DNA of 43,093 nt from JAZSQT01 sp045538075. GTDB taxonomy: Bacteria > Chrysiogenota > Deferribacteres > Deferribacterales > Mucispirillaceae. This document shows, piece after piece, positions 25,410 to 32,838 of this stretch (the stretch's first letter is position 1; the number at the start of each line of letters is the position of its first letter). The position numbers were made by a program, and so were the translations under genes. Where the stretch lies: NCBI GenBank assembly GCA_045538075.1, contig JAZSQT010000028.1, positions 1-43,093 on the forward strand, given 5' to 3'. Under the pieces are notes generated by a model. The model was not told where the DNA came from. It searched no databases and worked only from the letters and a program-made list of their open reading frames with translations.

Positions 25410-26558
25410 ATGGAAGATGTATTTGTAGATGAGGTAGTTCAGTATAAGGAAGGAGCTGTTATTAAGGTTATTGGTGTAGGTGGTGCTGGTGGCAACGCTA
25501 TTGATAATATGATAGCTGCAGGCATTAATAATGTTGAATTTATTGCTATGAATACTGATTACAGAGCACTAGAAAAAAATAAAGCACCTAACAAAATCTT
25601 GCTAAGTGATAACGGTCTTGGTGCAGGTTGTAAACCAGAAGTAGGAAAAAGCTGTGCTATGGAAAAAATTGATACAATTAGAAGTGTTCTAAAAGGTGCT
25701 GATATGGTGTTTATCACTTGTGGTATGGGTGGTGGAACTGGAACTGGAGCAGCACCAGTTATTGCAGCAGCAGCAAAAAGTGCAAATATTCTTACAGTTG
25801 CTGTTGTTTATATGCCAAGAGCAAGTGATGGACCTAAAAAAAATGAAATTGCTAATTTAGGATTAAGTGAATTAAAAGAACACGTTGATTCATTTATTGT
25901 TGTTCCAAACGATGGTATGCAAAATGCCGGACACAAGAAAAACTTTTTTGAAACTTTAAGAATTGCTGATGATGTATTACGTCAAAGTGTTCAAGGGATT
26001 ACAGAAATGGCTACAGGAAGTGGTCATATGAATATAGATTTTGCTGACGTAGAATCTGCAATGGCAGAACGTGGTAAATCAGTTATGGGTATAGGAAGAG
26101 CAAGTGGAGAAGATAGAGCAAGACAAGCCTTTGAAAATGCCTTATCAAGCCTACTTCTTGCAGATACAAGTATTTCTGGAGCATATTTTGTTTTAGTAAA
26201 TATTAGTTGTAATCAAGATGATTTTTCTAATGATGAGTATGAAGAAATTAGTGCCCTTACTTTTGAACAAGCTGGTCCTAATGCCTTTACTAAATTTGGC
26301 GTAGTAACAGACGATAGAGATGATGGCACAATTTCTGTAACAATAGTTGCAACAGGTATATCTAACGATAAAAAGATAGAAAAACAAGAAAATATTACAA
26401 GAATTGATGAAATTAAACGTAAACCTATCGTTAATAGTGAAGAATATACACGTAAATTAAAAAATGTTTCTAATGGAGATAGAAATTTATGTGTAATTAC
26501 AGACTATAGTGAAGATATTTTTGAAATACCTACTTATTTAAGAAAACAAGCTGATTAA
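25410..26558 (+). CDS. ftsZ: Cell division GTPase FtsZ, diverged
   Basis: Tubulin-like GTPase that forms the Z ring. In 382 residues the G-loop region IKVIGVGGAGGNAIDNMI (about 18-35), the tubulin signature GGGTGTG (107-113) and the T7 catalytic loop NIDFADV (208-214) are intact. The C-terminal peptide DIFEIPTYLRKQAD, which contacts FtsA, is present after a linker of about 40 residues. Other stretches are unusual: the common VTxPFxFEG segment reads YMPRASDGPKKNEI (134-147), VVPNDGM is followed by QNAGHKKN, and GLGAGCKPEVG has an extra Cys. GGAGG lies 6 bases before ATG 25410. The gene after it overlaps by one base. Confidence 0.95.
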   Translation: MEDVFVDEVVQYKEGAVIKVIGVGGAGGNAIDNMIAAGINNVEFIAMNTDYRALEKNKAPNKILLSDNGLGAGCKPEVGKSCAMEKIDTIRSVLKGADMVFITCGMGGGTGTGAAPVIAAAAKSANILTVAVVYMPRASDGPKKNEIANLGLSELKEHVDSFIVVPNDGMQNAGHKKNFFETLRIADDVLRQSVQGITEMATGSGHMNIDFADVESAMAERGKSVMGIGRASGEDRARQAFENALSSLLLADTSISGAYFVLVNISCNQDDFSNDEYEEISALTFEQAGPNAFTKFGVVTDDRDDGTISVTIVATGISNDKKIEKQENITRIDEIKRKPIVNSEEYTRKLKNVSNGDRNLCVITDYSEDIFEIPTYLRKQAD

Positions 26559-27619
26559 TGAAAATATTACATATTATAAATGTGCGGTGGTTTAATGCCA
26601 CCGCATGGTATGCGTTTAGATTGGCAAAAGCTGGGAGAGATTTAGGGTATGAAAGTATTATTGCAGGTTTACCAAACTCTCCTATAATTAATAAAGCAAA
26701 AGAAATTGGTATAGAAACTTTTGAAACGAATTTTAATTCAAATAAACCAATTCAAATAATAAAAAATATAAAGGAAACATCAAAATTTATTAGAGATACT
26801 AAACCAGATATAATTGTATGCCATAGAGGTGAAATGTTTTGGTGGTTTGCTTTATATAATCGCTTTATTAATGATAGTTTTAAATTAGTTAGAGTAAGGG
26901 GTGATATTAGACCTCCTACTACAGATTTTTTTAGTAAATATACTCACAATAAGTGTGCCAAAGTTATTGTTACATCAGCAAATCTAATTAGAGATAGATT
27001 TATTAATACGTTAAATACTCCAAAAGATAAAGTTTATACAGTATATGGTGGAGTAGATACATCAGTATTTAAAAAAGATGAAACTTTAAGAAAAAATAAA
27101 AGAAAAGAATTAAATTATAGTGATAATGATTTTGTGGTAAGTATCGTAGGTCGCTTTGACCCAGTAAAAGGGCACGATACTTTTTTAAAAGCGTGTGGAA
27201 AATTATATAAAGAAGGAATGAAAAATCTAAAAATTCTCTTAGTAGGTTTTCCAGAAAATATAAAAGTTGATGAAATTAGATATATGATAAAAGATAATGG
27301 GTTAGAGGAAATTTCTTTTATTACTGGCAAAGTTGATAAAGTTGAAAGTTATATGAATGCTAGTGATTTAGGTGTTGTAGCATCTATTGGAAGCGAAGCA
27401 ATATGTAGAGTAGCAATGGAATATATGGCTTGTGGAGTTCCAGTTGTTTCAAGTGATGCTGGTGTTTTACCAGAAATGTTTGAATCACCAAACTTATATA
27501 AAATGAAAGACTATGAAGAATTAGCAGAAAGTATAAAAAATCATAAACAAAATATGAAAATTTATGATGAAATAGATTTTTTTAAAGAGTTTATTTCAAT
27601 TTGTGAAAAAGTAAATTAA
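26558..27619 (+). CDS. GT4-family glycosyltransferase at the end of the dcw operon
   Basis: A 353-residue GT-B glycosyltransferase. The N-terminal domain begins MKILHIINVRWFNATAWYAF. The C-terminal domain has VSIVGRFDPVKGHDTFLKA (about 193-211) and the nucleotide-sugar site SEAICRVAMEYMACGVPVVSSDAG with its E-x7-E pair. It has no signal peptide or membrane helix. The start overlaps the ftsZ stop by one base, so it is translated with the division genes. The acceptor is unknown; lipopolysaccharide or surface glycan work is likely from the family. Many didermic genomes have lpxC or other genes after ftsZ, so this linkage is worth noting. Confidence 0.85.
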   Translation: MKILHIINVRWFNATAWYAFRLAKAGRDLGYESIIAGLPNSPIINKAKEIGIETFETNFNSNKPIQIIKNIKETSKFIRDTKPDIIVCHRGEMFWWFALYNRFINDSFKLVRVRGDIRPPTTDFFSKYTHNKCAKVIVTSANLIRDRFINTLNTPKDKVYTVYGGVDTSVFKKDETLRKNKRKELNYSDNDFVVSIVGRFDPVKGHDTFLKACGKLYKEGMKNLKILLVGFPENIKVDEIRYMIKDNGLEEISFITGKVDKVESYMNASDLGVVASIGSEAICRVAMEYMACGVPVVSSDAGVLPEMFESPNLYKMKDYEELAESIKNHKQNMKIYDEIDFFKEFISICEKVN

Positions 27620-29055
27620 TTTTTCATTCTATTTCTGATTATTATAGCTACAATAAATAGTATTGGTATAATATCAAATATTGGTTTTGAACCGTATGGT
27701 ATAATTGAGCAACCACCACCAGCAGTAGATTCAAATTTAGTTAATGTAATATCTTGGTCTGATAAAGTATTTTTTGCATTTACTAAATCTGCATTTACAA
27801 CTAACTGGCTATCAGGAAATACATCAGTTGGGAAATCTTCACATTGATGATCTAATCTTACATTTGGAATATAAGAAAAAAATCTAATTTTTTTGTGAAT
27901 ATCTTCTGGAACACAATTATAACTTAACCCTAATTCTTTAAGACGAAGTTGAAATATAACTTCTGATAGGGGCATAATATCTGTAACATTGTTATAGTCA
28001 AGATTTAAATTTTTAATATATACTAAATTAGTAAGAGGTGTAATATTTGAAATATTATTTATTTGTAACCTTAATTCTGTAAGTTGAGTTAAGTTCTCTA
28101 AAGGAGTTAAATCAGAAATATTATTATTATCACCTTTAATAGAATTTAATACTTTCATATTTCTTAAAGGTTCAAGGGACGAAATCATATTGATATTAAA
28201 GTTTATGGCAGTAATATTTTCTAATTCTTGTAATGGAGTTAAGTCTGATATTCTATTATCGCTAATATTTAAATACGTCAAATTTTTTAAATTTGATAAA
28301 GCTAAGATATTTGTAATTTTATTCCCTTGTAAACTTAATACTCTTAATTTATATAAAGTCCCTAAATATGTAATATCGTTAATATAGTCTGGACCTTGAT
28401 ATTCAAGAGACAAAACTTCTAAATTTTGCAAAGTATAAATAAATTCTAAATTAGTAACCTTATTACCTTTTAAATCTAATGAACGTAATTTCTGCATTTT
28501 TGCAAGAAAACCAATTTCTGATATATTAGAATACGGGATACTTAATACTTCAAGTTTAGTAAGATTTCTAATGGGAGATAAATCTTCAATTTTGCTACCA
28601 TTTAATGAAATTTTTAAACTTTTTAAATTTGGAAATTGTTGTAACCCATCAAGGCTTGTAATTTCAGGGTCATTACATTCTATATGAGTAATTTCAGCTG
28701 CATAACTACATCTAATAGGCCAACGATTTGCTGTTGTATATGTTCTAACACATGCTTCTAAACGAGTGCCTTCTGGGAATTTAACGATATCTGATGGGTT
28801 GTTACAACTATACTTATCATAAACTGAAGAAAAAAGAGCAATTAGCTTTTTTTCAGTTTCTGTAAGTTCTTTTTCTTCTTCCTCTTTCTCTTCCTCTTGT
28901 TCTTCTTCTTGTTCTTGTTCTTGTTCTATATTTTCATTATTTTCTGTTTCTTCTTTATTTTCTTGGTTATTGGACGTATCAATATTATTAGCATAACTAT
29001 ATGGCACGAAAATTAAAAAAAATTGTAATGATAAGATAAATAAAATTTTACGCAT
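27616..29055 (-). CDS. Secreted leucine-rich-repeat protein with C-terminal GGGC sorting signal
   Basis: A 479-residue exported protein. A signal peptide (about 1-22, MRKILFILSLQFFLIFVPYSYA) is followed by a Glu/Gln-rich linker (about 30-65), a small Cys-containing domain (about 70-130; C79, C92 and others), then about ten SDS22/internalin-like leucine-rich repeats of 21-23 residues (about 130-390; unit L-x-x-L-x-L-x-x-N-x-I-x-x-L-x-P-L). The C-terminus reads GGGC (446-449), a hydrophobic helix (about 459-473) and a basic tail RNRMKN. This is a tripartite sorting signal of the Cys-containing CTERM type (compare MYXO-, JDVT- and Synerg-CTERM). I infer surface anchoring after T2SS export. No ribosome binding site is obvious; a TATAAA lies a few bases before the ATG. 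Its stop codon overlaps that of the convergent glycosyltransferase gene. Confidence 0.85.
   Translation of the reverse strand: MRKILFILSLQFFLIFVPYSYANNIDTSNNQENKEETENNENIEQEQEQEEEQEEEKEEEEKELTETEKKLIALFSSVYDKYSCNNPSDIVKFPEGTRLEACVRTYTTANRWPIRCSYAAEITHIECNDPEITSLDGLQQFPNLKSLKISLNGSKIEDLSPIRNLTKLEVLSIPYSNISEIGFLAKMQKLRSLDLKGNKVTNLEFIYTLQNLEVLSLEYQGPDYINDITYLGTLYKLRVLSLQGNKITNILALSNLKNLTYLNISDNRISDLTPLQELENITAINFNINMISSLEPLRNMKVLNSIKGDNNNISDLTPLENLTQLTELRLQINNISNITPLTNLVYIKNLNLDYNNVTDIMPLSEVIFQLRLKELGLSYNCVPEDIHKKIRFFSYIPNVRLDHQCEDFPTDVFPDSQLVVNADLVNAKNTLSDQDITLTKFESTAGGGCSIIPYGSKPIFDIIPILFIVAIIIRNRMKN
28868..28927 (-). repeat. Low-complexity Glu/Gln tract in the LRR protein gene
   Basis: The coding strand is almost all purine here and includes tandem hexamers (AACAAG on the coding strand) and GAA/GAG runs. 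It encodes QEQEQEEEQEEEKEEEE. All units are multiples of three, so slippage would change linker length without a frameshift. Confidence 0.6.
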
Positions 29056-29107
29056 ACTTTTATATCGTAAAAAAATAAATATTCTTTAATGATATATTTT
29101 AGTAATT

Positions 29108-29123
29108 TGGCATAAATTATGCT
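29108..29123 (+). promoter_or_regulatory. Possible second sigma-54-like promoter
   Basis: TGGCAT (29108-29113), five bases, then ATGCT (29119-29123), with GG (29109-29110) and GC (29121-29122) 10 bases apart. One base differs from the TTGC consensus. It stands 41 bases before the ATG of the lipoprotein gene. It resembles the site at 8055, but support is weaker in this AT-rich region. Confidence 0.3.
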
Positions 29124-29164
29124 ATATTTTTGTTAGGTAGGAAAATTTTATTTGGAGTTTACTT

Positions 29165-29779
29165 ATGACAAGATATATAACAGTGTTAATGATATTTTCT
29201 TTTTTTTATGGGTGTTCTGCAAAACCTCATAACCCTACGGTAGATATTTATACTTTTAAAGAAAATAATTATCCATGTGCTCAAGTAGAATTTCCAGACC
29301 AAATTAGATTAAATGATACTACATTAGAAAAATTAGATGATAATGTTGCAGTTGTATATGATTTAGATATGCCTGGATACAAAATTGAAATTGTTAAGTT
29401 ATATCCTGGTCAAGCTGGTTGGACTTTAGATTCACTTGCTTCACTACATAGTAATTCATCAAAATTGTATGAGATTAATGGCGATGTAAGTATAGATAAA
29501 TCAGCAGTTATATCTATTGTATCAAAGGACGGTGAACTTTTTTTAAAGGGCTCAGTTGCAGAATTTTTGCAAGATAATAGAGGAATACGTATTGATATTT
29601 TTAGAAAAATAAAGAAAATAGGCACTTTTAAAAAAGATAATATAGAACAATGGAAAAATTCTGCTACTGGTAATCGTTCAATTATTAATATGAGAAATAT
29701 AGTAGATTACGTATATGGAAATATAACATCTGTAGAATGTAAGTATAAGCATTCAATAGATATGGATTGGTGGAATTAG
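29165..29779 (+). CDS. Hypothetical lipoprotein
   Basis: I do not recognise a family. The 204-residue protein starts with a lipoprotein-type signal peptide, MTRYITVLMIFSFFYGC, with lipidation Cys at 17. The lipobox FYGC is atypical at -3 and -2, so a plain signal peptide is possible. Ser at +2 would favour the outer membrane in gammaproteobacteria. The mature part looks like one globular alpha/beta domain with no repeats. GGAG lies before the ATG. It is divergent from the LRR gene and convergent with sfsA, with a one-base gap and no terminator. Confidence 0.75.
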   Translation: MTRYITVLMIFSFFYGCSAKPHNPTVDIYTFKENNYPCAQVEFPDQIRLNDTTLEKLDDNVAVVYDLDMPGYKIEIVKLYPGQAGWTLDSLASLHSNSSKLYEINGDVSIDKSAVISIVSKDGELFLKGSVAEFLQDNRGIRIDIFRKIKKIGTFKKDNIEQWKNSATGNRSIINMRNIVDYVYGNITSVECKYKHSIDMDWWN

Positions 29780-29780
29780 T

Positions 29781-30473
29781 TTATATTAATTTTATTGGAA
29801 TATTGTTTGATAGCTCTATAGAATTAGGAGTAATATTACAATCGTAAGCTAATATTGATACATTATTTTCTGCTGCTTCTTTTAAAGTTTTTGCAAATTC
29901 CTTATGAGTATCTACATTTGGAGAAAAATATCTTACATCTGCCATTTGGATAATAAAAATAATAAAAGTTTTATATCCAATACGTGTTGCATTAATTAAT
30001 TCTTTAATATGTTTTATTCCTCTTTCAGTAGGTGCATCAGGAAATAATGCTACATTATTTTTTTCTAATGTAACACCTTTTACTTCAATTAATATTTTAT
30101 TGGTATCAGTTTCAGCATAAATATCTAAACGAGAATTGCCATATTTATATTCGTTTTTAATTAAATTTAAGTTTCCAAGTTTTAAATCAATTTTACCAGA
30201 TATAAGGTTTTCATATACAACTTTGTTTGGTATTTGAGAATCCATATTTATTAACCTATTATCTTTTGCAACAGTAATAAGGGAATATGGCGTCTTTCTT
30301 TTATCTGAAAAGGACTTTTCAAGATATACTTTTGTGCCTTCAATTAGTAATTCTTGACATCTTCCAGTATTTTTTACGTGAACATTAACAATTTCATTAT
30401 CAACAAGGCATTTTGCTATAAATCTATTTTCTCTTTTTAAAAAAATTGCTTCAATAATATTTTTGTATATCAT
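29781..30473 (-). CDS. sfsA: DNA-binding sugar fermentation stimulation protein homolog SfsA
   Basis: A 230-residue member of the SfsA family. The E. coli member affects maltose metabolism and binds DNA non-specifically; the true role is unclear. Motifs include NTGRCQELL (about 36-44), RKTPYSLITVAK, NKVVYENLISGKI, GNSRLDIYAETD, ILIEVKGVTL and FPDAPTERGIKHI. The D...EVK arrangement fits the PD-(D/E)xK nuclease-like fold described for this family. Length is normal. It stands alone on the minus strand. Confidence 0.92.
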   Translation of the reverse strand: MIYKNIIEAIFLKRENRFIAKCLVDNEIVNVHVKNTGRCQELLIEGTKVYLEKSFSDKRKTPYSLITVAKDNRLINMDSQIPNKVVYENLISGKIDLKLGNLNLIKNEYKYGNSRLDIYAETDTNKILIEVKGVTLEKNNVALFPDAPTERGIKHIKELINATRIGYKTFIIFIIQMADVRYFSPNVDTHKEFAKTLKEAAENNVSILAYDCNITPNSIELSNNIPIKLI

Positions 30474-30618
30474 TTTATACTTATACTAAATTATTATTTA
30501 AAATTCAAAATGTTTTTATTGTATAGTTTATCGTAAAATTGATAGAGAATTTATTAAAAGTTTTCTAAAAGTTAAAAAAATATCAATAAAAAGTAAATCT
30601 TATTTATTAATAATTTAC

Positions 30619-30655
30619 ACTATTTTAATTGATATTAAAATAGTATTTTTGTCTT
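30619..30655 (+). repeat. Perfect 11-bp inverted repeat upstream of the cold-shock gene
   Basis: ACTATTTTAAT (30619-30629) pairs perfectly with ATTAAAATAGT (30634-30644) around a TGAT loop, followed on the plus strand by a T-rich run. It stands 39 bases before the csp -35 box, in the divergent gap with sfsA. It may be an operator for a dimeric regulator, or a weak terminator stopping plus-strand transcripts that run antisense to sfsA. The arms are almost all A/T. Confidence 0.4.
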
Positions 30656-30682
30656 AAATTTTAATATATTGATATTTATTTA

Positions 30683-30711
30683 TTGACGTAAATGCTAATA
30701 ATTGCTACATT
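30683..30711 (+). promoter_or_regulatory. Sigma-70 promoter of the cold-shock gene
   Basis: TTGACG (30683-30688), 17 bases, TACATT (30706-30711), with an extended TGC before the -10. Transcription would start near 30718, giving a leader of only about 29 bases, much shorter than that of E. coli cspA. The first 11 bases, TTGACGTAAAT, are identical to the dcw promoter at 10440-10450. Confidence 0.6.
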
Positions 30712-30746
30712 TTATCATAATCTAATATGTTTTTATAGGAGTAAAG

Positions 30747-30953
30747 ATGAGTAACAAAGGAACAGTAAAATGGTTTAATAACACAAAAGGGTATGGTTTT
30801 CTTACTGACGAAAATGGAACAGATATTTTTGTTCACTATTCGGCAATAACTATGGACGGTTACAAAACATTAAAACAAGGTGATGCAGTTATGTTTGAAG
30901 TTATTGATGGCGATAAAGGACTTCAAGCTACTAATGTAAGTAAAGCTGATTAA
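30747..30953 (+). CDS. Cold-shock domain protein
   Basis: A 68-residue single cold-shock domain, a five-stranded OB fold that binds single-stranded RNA or DNA. It has GTVKWFNNTKGYGFLTDENG, containing the RNP1-type KGYGFL (14-19), and the RNP2-type DIFVHYSAI (26-34). The usual ending reads LQATNVSKAD. AGGAG lies before the ATG, and a good promoter stands just upstream. It is monocistronic. Whether it is induced by cold cannot be told; the short leader argues against cspA-like control. Confidence 0.95.
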   Translation: MSNKGTVKWFNNTKGYGFLTDENGTDIFVHYSAITMDGYKTLKQGDAVMFEVIDGDKGLQATNVSKAD

Positions 30954-31035
30954 TTTTATTGTTGTTCATATACTAAGATATTAAACATTTCTTGTTAATT
31001 TTTGTTTTAGTTTAAGTTAGCATTTTCTATTATGG

Positions 31036-31065
31036 TTGTTTTAAAATAATAGAATAACATATATT
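31036..31065 (+). promoter_or_regulatory. Possible promoter of the sulfide:quinone oxidoreductase gene
   Basis: TTGTTT (31036-31041), 18 bases, TATATT (31060-31065). Both boxes have two mismatches or fewer. They lie 47 bases before the ATG in the 158-base gap after csp. Tentative because of base composition. Confidence 0.3.
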
Positions 31066-31111
31066 ATCCATTAAAGTATATTTTTTTGTAAGATATATTA
31101 GGGAGGAAATT

Positions 31112-32470
31112 ATGGATAACAAATCCAATCTAAATCGTAGAGATGTTCTTAAACTTATGGGAATTGGTGGAGTAGCATTAAGTGGTGTTACTGTTGCAAT
31201 GCCTACAGATGTAGAAGCAAAATCTGACAAAGAAGTCAATATTGCTATTATTGGTGGTGGTCTTGGTGGTATTACTCTTTCTGCAAAATTAATAAAAGTT
31301 TTACCTAAGGCAAAAATTACAATATTTGATGCTAAAGAAGTCATGTATTACGAGCCAGGTTTTACTCTTATTGCTGGTGGAATCTACACTAAAGATGATG
31401 TAGTATATGACAAGAAAGATTTAATCAAAAGTAAAGTTAATTGGATTAAAGAAAATGTTGATATAGTTGATCCAGATAATAATTCCCTTACTACAACTAC
31501 TGGTCAAACTTATAATTACGACTACCTTGTTATTGCAACAGGGGCTCAATTAATGTTTGAAAAGTATCAAGGTTTAACTGAAGATTTTATAAATGACCCA
31601 AATACTAATGTTACAAGTATATATACGGTAGATGGAGCAGTTAAAGCTCAAGAGTTTTTCAAAAAAGTTCAAAAAAATGGTGGCAAAGTTGTTTTTGCTG
31701 AACCTAATACACCAATAAAATGTGGTGGAGCTAATAAAAAAGTCAATTTTATGTTAGAAGATTTATCTGTTACTGAAGGTATGAAAGATAAAATTAAAAC
31801 GGAGCTTTATACTGGTGGTGGAGCTATGCTTTCAAGTCCAGTTCATGCAAAAATGATAGAGCAGTTTTTTGTTTCTCGTAAAATGCCTTATTCTGTCCGT
31901 CATATGCTTGCAGAAGTTGATACAGCAAATAATATTGCTTATTTTGATAAATTAATGCCATATAAAGAAAATGGCGAAGATAAGGTAGCAAAAGAAAGAA
32001 TATCAGTGCCTTACGATTATTTGATAGTTATTCCTCCAATGAAGACTGCTGATTTTATTACAAAATCAGGTCTTGCAGTTACGAAAGGACACGTTGCAGG
32101 CAATTGGGTTGATGTTGACCAATATACAATGCAACATAAAAAATACGGTAATATTTTTGCAATAGGAGATTGTGCTGGAGTGCCAAGGGGAAAAACTGGT
32201 GCAAGTATCCGTAAACAATATCCAGTTATAGCAGAAAATATTGTATCTCATATTAACAATAAACCATTAGAAGCAAAATTTGATGGTTATACTGCTTGTC
32301 CTCTTATTACACGTTACGGTAAAGCAGTTATGGTAGAGTTTAACTATGAGGGAGCTTCTCCAAGTATGCCATGTTTTGGAGAAACTAGGGAAAGTTGGTT
32401 AAACTGGGTTCTTAAAGCTCATTTAATGAAACCTATGGTAATGAGTGGAATGATTAATGCAAGAATGTAA
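31112..32470 (+). CDS. Tat-exported type II-like sulfide:quinone oxidoreductase
   Basis: A 452-residue FAD enzyme that probably oxidises sulfide and reduces quinone. The N-terminus NRRDVLKLMGIGGVALSGV (RR at 9-10) is a twin-arginine signal, so the folded flavoprotein should act at the periplasmic face. FAD motifs are IAIIGGGLGGIT (44-55), YDYLVIATGAQ (136-146) and FAIGDCAG (349-356). Redox cysteine candidates are C204 in PIKCGGANKK and C396 in GYTACPLIT. Both resemble the active-site cysteine segments of type II/mitochondrial SQR (PIKCAGAPQK and GYTSCPLVT as I recall them). The C-terminal SWLNWVLKAHLMKP helix would be the membrane-docking part. GGGAGG precedes the ATG. A DUF2892 gene follows 11 bases later. 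Confidence 0.85.
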   Translation: MDNKSNLNRRDVLKLMGIGGVALSGVTVAMPTDVEAKSDKEVNIAIIGGGLGGITLSAKLIKVLPKAKITIFDAKEVMYYEPGFTLIAGGIYTKDDVVYDKKDLIKSKVNWIKENVDIVDPDNNSLTTTTGQTYNYDYLVIATGAQLMFEKYQGLTEDFINDPNTNVTSIYTVDGAVKAQEFFKKVQKNGGKVVFAEPNTPIKCGGANKKVNFMLEDLSVTEGMKDKIKTELYTGGGAMLSSPVHAKMIEQFFVSRKMPYSVRHMLAEVDTANNIAYFDKLMPYKENGEDKVAKERISVPYDYLIVIPPMKTADFITKSGLAVTKGHVAGNWVDVDQYTMQHKKYGNIFAIGDCAGVPRGKTGASIRKQYPVIAENIVSHINNKPLEAKFDGYTACPLITRYGKAVMVEFNYEGASPSMPCFGETRESWLNWVLKAHLMKPMVMSGMINARM

Positions 32471-32481
32471 GGTGATTAGAT

Positions 32482-32652
32482 ATGAGTAATTTAGATAAAA
32501 CAATTCGTTTAATTATAGCAATGGTATGGTATTTTATATTTGGATTTGTATGCCAAAGCACATGGTGGATAATTGCTTTATTTCCATTATTAACTGCAGT
32601 TTATGGTTATTGTCCATTGTATAAGTTAATTAAAAAAGTAAAACGAGCTTAA
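32482..32652 (+). CDS. Small DUF2892-type membrane protein
   Basis: A 56-residue protein, MSNLDKTIRLIIAMVWYFIF at the start, with two hydrophobic segments (about 8-24 and 27-42) and the sequence GYCPLYKLI near the end. The N-terminal D-K-x-x-R pattern, the two helices and the CPLY motif match DUF2892, the membrane domain also found in YgaP-type rhodanese proteins. AAGGTGA lies before ATG 32482. It is co-transcribed with the sulfide:quinone oxidoreductase and ends just before a strong terminator. The Cys in CPLY and the pairing with sulfur enzymes suggest a role in sulfur or redox handling at the membrane. Confidence 0.8.
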   Translation: MSNLDKTIRLIIAMVWYFIFGFVCQSTWWIIALFPLLTAVYGYCPLYKLIKKVKRA

Positions 32653-32662
32653 ATTTTATAAA

Positions 32663-32698
32663 AAATGCCTGATAGTTTATCAGGCATTTCTTATTTTA
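32663..32698 (+). terminator. Strong intrinsic terminator, probably bidirectional
   Basis: A perfect 12-bp stem (AAATGCCTGATA at 32663-32674 with TATCAGGCATTT at 32678-32689) and a GTT loop, followed by CTTATTTT. On the other strand the stem is followed by T6 if counted through its own A/T end, so it may also serve the convergent symporter gene. It closes the SQR-DUF2892 operon. Confidence 0.92.
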
Positions 32699-32838
32699 AC
32701 TAATAATATTTAGTATATATTTTATTTTTATTCTAAGATATAAGCCTTTACTACAATTTCATAAATAATAAATTTAGTTATTAAAAAAAACGAAACATTA
32801 TACTTTATAATTAAAATAAAAAAGGGTAGTTTTAAAAA

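Noticed and set aside
30660..30690. FNR-type box before csp (TTGAT...)
   Set aside because: The second half-site ATCAA is absent at the right spacing.
31025..31054. TCTATTAT/ATAATAGA inverted repeat as a csp terminator
   Set aside because: Nine A/T-rich pairs around a 12-base loop, no T run, and it overlaps the candidate promoter of the next gene.
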